DNA from: Pseudomonadota bacterium
Lineage (GTDB): Bacteria; Pseudomonadota; Gammaproteobacteria; Burkholderiales; Casimicrobiaceae
DNA length: 9,100 nucleotides
Direction: 5' to 3'
Assembly (NCBI GenBank): GCA_029571495.1
Contig: JAKPSO010000463.1
Span: forward strand, 1 to 9,100
Part shown: one piece after another, positions 6,200 to 9,100 of the stretch
Numbering within the stretch: position 1 is the stretch's first letter
Layout: every line of letters begins with the position of its first letter
Notes under the pieces: model-generated
Told to the model about the DNA's origin: nothing
Databases searched by the model: none
The model's input: only the letters and a program-made list of their open reading frames with translations
Position numbers and translations under genes: made by a program

Positions 6200-7408
6200 G
6201 TGAAATTTCATTCAATCGCCAGCGGCGTGATGACCGCGTGTGTCGTGCTGACATCCTCGCTGGTTAGCTCTTCATACGCGCAGACACCGGCAAGCGTGGC
6301 CGTTCCATCGCGCGTGGCGGTACCGCTGGTGACCGCGCCCGCAGCCCCGGAGGTTAACGCGAGCGCCTATTTGGTCGTTGAGGCCACGAGCGGCCAAGTG
6401 CTCGCGGAACGCAACACGCGTGAGCGCCGCGAACCGGCTTCGCTCACGAAATTGATGACCGCGTACTTGGTCTTCGACGCGCTCAATCAAAAGCGTTTAA
6501 GCCTGAGCCAAACTGTGCACGTCTCGGAGCGCGCCTGGAAAGCCGAGGGCTCGCGCATGTTTATTCAGCCGGGCAAATCGATTACCACCGAGGAGTTGCT
6601 GCGCGGCTTGATCATTCAGTCGGGCAACGACGCGGCGATCACGCTCGCGATCGCGGTCAGTGGCGCCGAGTCGTCCTTCGTCAACGCGATGAATCGTGAA
6701 GCCAAGCGTCTGGGAATGAACGACACGCAGTTCCTGAACCCGACGGGACTACCGGCGCAGGGACATTATTCGACGGCGCATGATCTGGCGGTGCTTTCGC
6801 TCGCGTTGATGCGCGACTTTCCGCAGTACACGCGCTTCTACGCCGAGAAGACCTTTACCTACAACCAAATCACGCAAGAAAATCGCAACCGGCTTCTTTT
6901 TCTTGATCCGACCGTTGATGGCCTGAAGACGGGCCACACCGACGCGGCGGGTTGGTGTTTGATTTCCTCTGTGAATCGACCCCCGCGCAAGCTGCTAACG
7001 GTCTTACTCGGCGCGCCAAACGACGCTGCTCGCATCGGAGAATCGAGAAAACTCATTGACTGGGCTTTTACTGCGTATGAAGGAAAGCGGCTCTACGAAG
7101 CGAAAAAGGCGATTGCCACGCTTCGTGTGTGGAAGGCCGGCGTCGACACGATTCCCGTTGGGTTCAACGATGACGTGACCGCTGTGACCACTGCCGGAAA
7201 AGTGGACGAGATCACAAGTGAACTGAAGCTCGACCAGCGCAAGATTGCACCGATTTTGGCGGGCGACAAAGTGGGTACGCTTATCTTAAAACGCGCGGGC
7301 AGCGTGGTGTACGAACGTGATGTGGTGGCGATGGAGCCGGCGTTTTCCGCTTCGATCTGGAAGCGTGCGTGGCACTCGGTGGTGCTGTGGTTTAAAGGAC
7401 TGTTTTGA
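6200..7408 (+). CDS. dacC: D-alanyl-D-alanine carboxypeptidase, PBP5/6 family (low-molecular-weight penicillin-binding protein)
   Basis: This periplasmic enzyme removes the terminal D-alanine from peptidoglycan pentapeptides. It has a Sec signal peptide with likely cleavage after SSYA (residue 27), followed by a Val/Ala/Pro-rich spacer to about residue 50. The peptidase S11 domain shows all three active-site motifs: SLTK (Ser81 nucleophile, Lys84), SGN (141-143) and KTG (243-245). FLNPTGLPAQGHYSTAHDLA (178-197) is also typical. A PBP5-type C-terminal domain spans about 297-380, and the last 18 residues (SIWKRAWHSVVLWFKGLF) look like the amphipathic membrane anchor of this family. The GTG at 6200 is chosen because the next Met (residue 11) would cut into the signal peptide; the ribosome binding site is weak. 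The stop overlaps the dat start as TGATG. The symbol could equally be dacA; only the family is certain. Confidence 0.95.
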   Translation: MKFHSIASGVMTACVVLTSSLVSSSYAQTPASVAVPSRVAVPLVTAPAAPEVNASAYLVVEATSGQVLAERNTRERREPASLTKLMTAYLVFDALNQKRLSLSQTVHVSERAWKAEGSRMFIQPGKSITTEELLRGLIIQSGNDAAITLAIAVSGAESSFVNAMNREAKRLGMNDTQFLNPTGLPAQGHYSTAHDLAVLSLALMRDFPQYTRFYAEKTFTYNQITQENRNRLLFLDPTVDGLKTGHTDAAGWCLISSVNRPPRKLLTVLLGAPNDAARIGESRKLIDWAFTAYEGKRLYEAKKAIATLRVWKAGVDTIPVGFNDDVTAVTTAGKVDEITSELKLDQRKIAPILAGDKVGTLILKRAGSVVYERDVVAMEPAFSASIWKRAWHSVVLWFKGLF

Positions 7409-8253
7409 TGATTTTTTTGAATGGGGCATGGATGCCCATTGAAGAGGCCAAGATCAGCGTGCTGGATCGTGGTTTTATTTACGGTGATGGCGTATACGAA
7501 TACGTTCCTGTCATTAACGGTAAGCCCTATCGCTTAGAGCCGCATCTCGTTCGTTTGAACAATTCGTGCAAAGAGATTGGGCTGAAGAATCCGTATACGA
7601 ACGCCGAATGGACGAAGCTCGTTCACGAAATCGTCGCCAAGAACGGCACGCACGATCAGGGCGTGTATTGGCAGATTACGCGCGGCGTTGCGAAGCGAGA
7701 TCACAGCTTTCCGGTGGGCGTCGAGCCCACGGTCTTTATGATGTCAAACCCGCTGCCGAAGCTCACGCAGGAACAGATCGACAACGGCGTGCCCTGCTAC
7801 ACATTCCCAGACACACGTTGGCATCGCTGCCACATCAAGAGCATTTCGCTGTTGGGCAACGTGCTCGCGAAGCAACACGCGAGCGAACAGGGCGGCGCAG
7901 AAGTTGTGATGTTGCGCGATGGCTTCCTAACGGAAGCCGCGGCGTCCAACGTTTTTTGCGTCTTCGGTGACACCATCGTGTCGGCCCCTAAGGACAATCA
8001 CATTTTGGGTGGCATCACGCTCGACGCCGTGTTCGACCTCGCGGCGAAAGCCGGCATGACGCTCGTGGTGCGTCCCGTTTCCGAGGCCGAGATGTGGACG
8101 GCGGACGAGATGTGGCTGTCGTCATCGAGCAAAGGTGTCCTCGCTATCACGACGCTTGATGACAAACCCATCGGGAACGCGGCGCATAAAGGCAAGCCGG
8201 GTCCGATGTTCAAGAAAATGTTTGCGCTGATTCAAGCGGATTTGAACGGTTGA
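7408..8253 (+). CDS. dat: D-amino acid aminotransferase (class IV, PLP-dependent)
   Basis: This cytoplasmic fold-type IV aminotransferase exchanges amino groups between D-alanine or D-glutamate and 2-oxo acids. The product of 281 residues has the PLP-binding Lys144 in HRCHIKSISLLGN and Glu176 in LTEAAASNVF, which contacts the cofactor. It also carries the signature of true D-amino acid aminotransferases: RGFIYGDGVYEY (21-32) with Tyr30, and QITRGVAKRDHSFP (89-102), where Arg97 and His99 correspond to the substrate-carboxylate residues of the Bacillus enzyme. This argues against branched-chain aminotransferase or aminodeoxychorismate lyase. The ATG at 7408 shares its A with the dacC stop (TGATG) and has AAAGGA 8 nt upstream inside dacC; the TTG at 7405 is less likely. 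Placement next to dacC and dadA fits a role with D-alanine. Confidence 0.93.
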   Translation: MIFLNGAWMPIEEAKISVLDRGFIYGDGVYEYVPVINGKPYRLEPHLVRLNNSCKEIGLKNPYTNAEWTKLVHEIVAKNGTHDQGVYWQITRGVAKRDHSFPVGVEPTVFMMSNPLPKLTQEQIDNGVPCYTFPDTRWHRCHIKSISLLGNVLAKQHASEQGGAEVVMLRDGFLTEAAASNVFCVFGDTIVSAPKDNHILGGITLDAVFDLAAKAGMTLVVRPVSEAEMWTADEMWLSSSSKGVLAITTLDDKPIGNAAHKGKPGPMFKKMFALIQADLNG

Positions 8254-8306
8254 TTCATGCCGCGGCCGCCCCAACTGACAGAGATTCAACACATTGAGGG
8301 CGCATG

Positions 8307-8639
8307 ATGAGTGACTCTTCAAACAAGCAAACCCCCGCGGCGGCAGACGGAGCCAAGGCTCCGAGCGGGGTCGCATCGTACAAAGACACGCTCTTCGAAT
8401 TTCCCACCGAATACCCTCTCAAAGTTGCCGGCAAGAATTCGGTTGAACTCGAAGCGACCGTGATCGATATTGTGCGCCGTCACGTTGAAGACTTTGACGC
8501 CACGACGCTGACCGTGCGCGAGTCGAAGGGCGGAAAATACCTCGCGGTGTCTGTGAGTTTTACGGCGCGCTCGAAACCGCAACTCGACGCGCTCTATCAA
8601 GATCTGACCGCGCACCCGCACATCGTCTGGGCGCTCTAA
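8307..8639 (+). CDS. ybeD: YbeD / DUF493 family protein (UPF0250)
   Basis: This is a small cytoplasmic protein of about 110 residues, usually found beside lipB. Its biochemical role is not established; the fold is a small alpha/beta ACT-like domain. The first 20 or so residues are polar and rich in Ala, Ser and Lys and probably disordered. The conserved domain runs from SYKDTLFEFPTEYPLKVAGK to the C-terminus, with ATVIDIVRRHVEDFD and the ending LDALYQDLTAHPHIVWAL typical of the family. Two adjacent ATG codons (8304 and 8307) are possible. The GAGGG ending at 8300 gives spacing of 3 or 6 nt, so 8307 is preferred. The 50-bp gap after dat shows no terminator. Only 10 bp separate it from lipB, so the two are likely one transcript. 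Confidence 0.92.
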   Translation: MSDSSNKQTPAAADGAKAPSGVASYKDTLFEFPTEYPLKVAGKNSVELEATVIDIVRRHVEDFDATTLTVRESKGGKYLAVSVSFTARSKPQLDALYQDLTAHPHIVWAL

Positions 8640-8649
8640 CCTTTCGCGC

Positions 8650-9100
8650 ATGAAGACTCGCTTGCTCGGACGCGTTGACTACGAAGCCACGTGGGCCGAG
8701 ATGCGCGCCTTCACCGATGCGCGCAACAAAGACAGTGAAGACGAGTTGTGGGTTGTTGAGCACGCGCCCGTATTTACGCAAGGGATCGCGGGGCGGGAAG
8801 AGCACTTACTGTTCAACCCGACCCACATTCCCGTCGTCAAGACGGATCGCGGTGGCCAGATCACTTATCACGGTCCGGGTCAACCACTCGTCTACGTCAT
8901 GTTCGACCTTAAGCGTGCCGGTTACGGCGTCCGTGAGCTGGTCATGCGTATCGAGAACGGCGTAACCGCGCTCCTCGCGAGTTATGGCATCGAAGGCTAC
9001 GGCAAACGCGACGCGCCGGGCGTTTATGTTCGTCAGGCGCGATCGACAGAGGCCAAGATCGCATCGCTCGGGCTCAAGGTTCGCAACGGCTGCACGTATC
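8650..9100 (+). CDS. lipB: Octanoyl-ACP:protein octanoyltransferase LipB (3' truncated by window end)
   Basis: LipB transfers the octanoyl group from acyl carrier protein to the lipoyl domains of 2-oxoacid dehydrogenases and the glycine cleavage H protein, the first step of lipoate synthesis; LipA then adds the sulfurs. The window holds about 150 residues from the ATG at 8650, open to the end with no stop, against a usual length of roughly 210-230. Clear motifs are VVEHAPVFTQGIAGREEHLL (35-54), the substrate-pocket sequence TDRGGQITYHGPGQ (65-78), the partly divergent GYGKRDAPGVYV (116-127), and KIASLGLKVRNGCTY (136-150 with active-site Lys at about 135). The catalytic Cys of the PCG motif lies beyond the window. 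No strong Shine-Dalgarno precedes it, so translation is probably linked to ybeD, 10 bp upstream. Confidence 0.95.
   Translation, partial: MKTRLLGRVDYEATWAEMRAFTDARNKDSEDELWVVEHAPVFTQGIAGREEHLLFNPTHIPVVKTDRGGQITYHGPGQPLVYVMFDLKRAGYGVRELVMRIENGVTALLASYGIEGYGKRDAPGVYVRQARSTEAKIASLGLKVRNGCTY

Noticed and set aside
8254..8303. GC-rich stretch with CCGCGGCCGC after dat as a control element
   Set aside because: No extended stem with T-tract and no operator-like spacing; most likely ordinary spacer sequence.

Overview
The window reads as a chromosomal segment of a betaproteobacterium, most likely Burkholderiales. The reasons are a moderately GC-rich composition, a Chp/Pil-type chemosensory kinase, a class A RNase P RNA, an msrP/msrQ pair, and the run dacC - dat - ybeD - lipB, an order I know from that group. 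No species is assigned. I see no transposase, integrase, tRNA, CRISPR array or phage gene, so this looks like core genome.

Layout. Positions 1-974 (+) hold the 3' end of a ChpA/PilL hybrid kinase: the end of a CheW-like domain, an Ala/Pro-rich linker and a complete receiver domain. A short GC-rich spacer with nested inverted repeats separates it from rnpB, the RNase P RNA, on the minus strand (1064-1395) with a recognisable -10 box. Upstream of rnpB, also on the minus strand, is an exported alpha/beta-hydrolase-fold protein (1590-2540) in which the usual catalytic Ser and His are absent. It is divergent from a plus-strand block, msrP (2620-3573) - small four-helix membrane protein, DUF2306-like (3720-4127) - msrQ (4112-4771), which encodes the periplasmic methionine sulfoxide reductase system with an extra gene in the middle. 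The next plus-strand block is dadA (4889-6151), dacC (6200-7408), dat (7408-8253), ybeD (8307-8639) and the 5' part of lipB (8650 to the window end).

How the genes work together. MsrP (Tat-exported molybdoenzyme) and MsrQ (haem membrane protein) repair oxidised methionine in the cell envelope. The DUF2306-like gene overlaps msrQ and is probably co-translated with it. DacC releases D-alanine from peptidoglycan stem peptides, DadA oxidises D-amino acids to 2-oxo acids, and Dat interconverts D-amino acids and 2-oxo acids. The three adjacent genes make a coherent D-alanine release and use set. YbeD and LipB belong to the lipoate biosynthesis neighbourhood; lipA would be expected just after the window.

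Most of the window is ordinary housekeeping sequence. I did not find a convincing new multi-gene system. The points most worth a second look are the apparently inactive hydrolase next to msrP, the gene inserted between msrP and msrQ, and the dadA-dacC-dat cluster.
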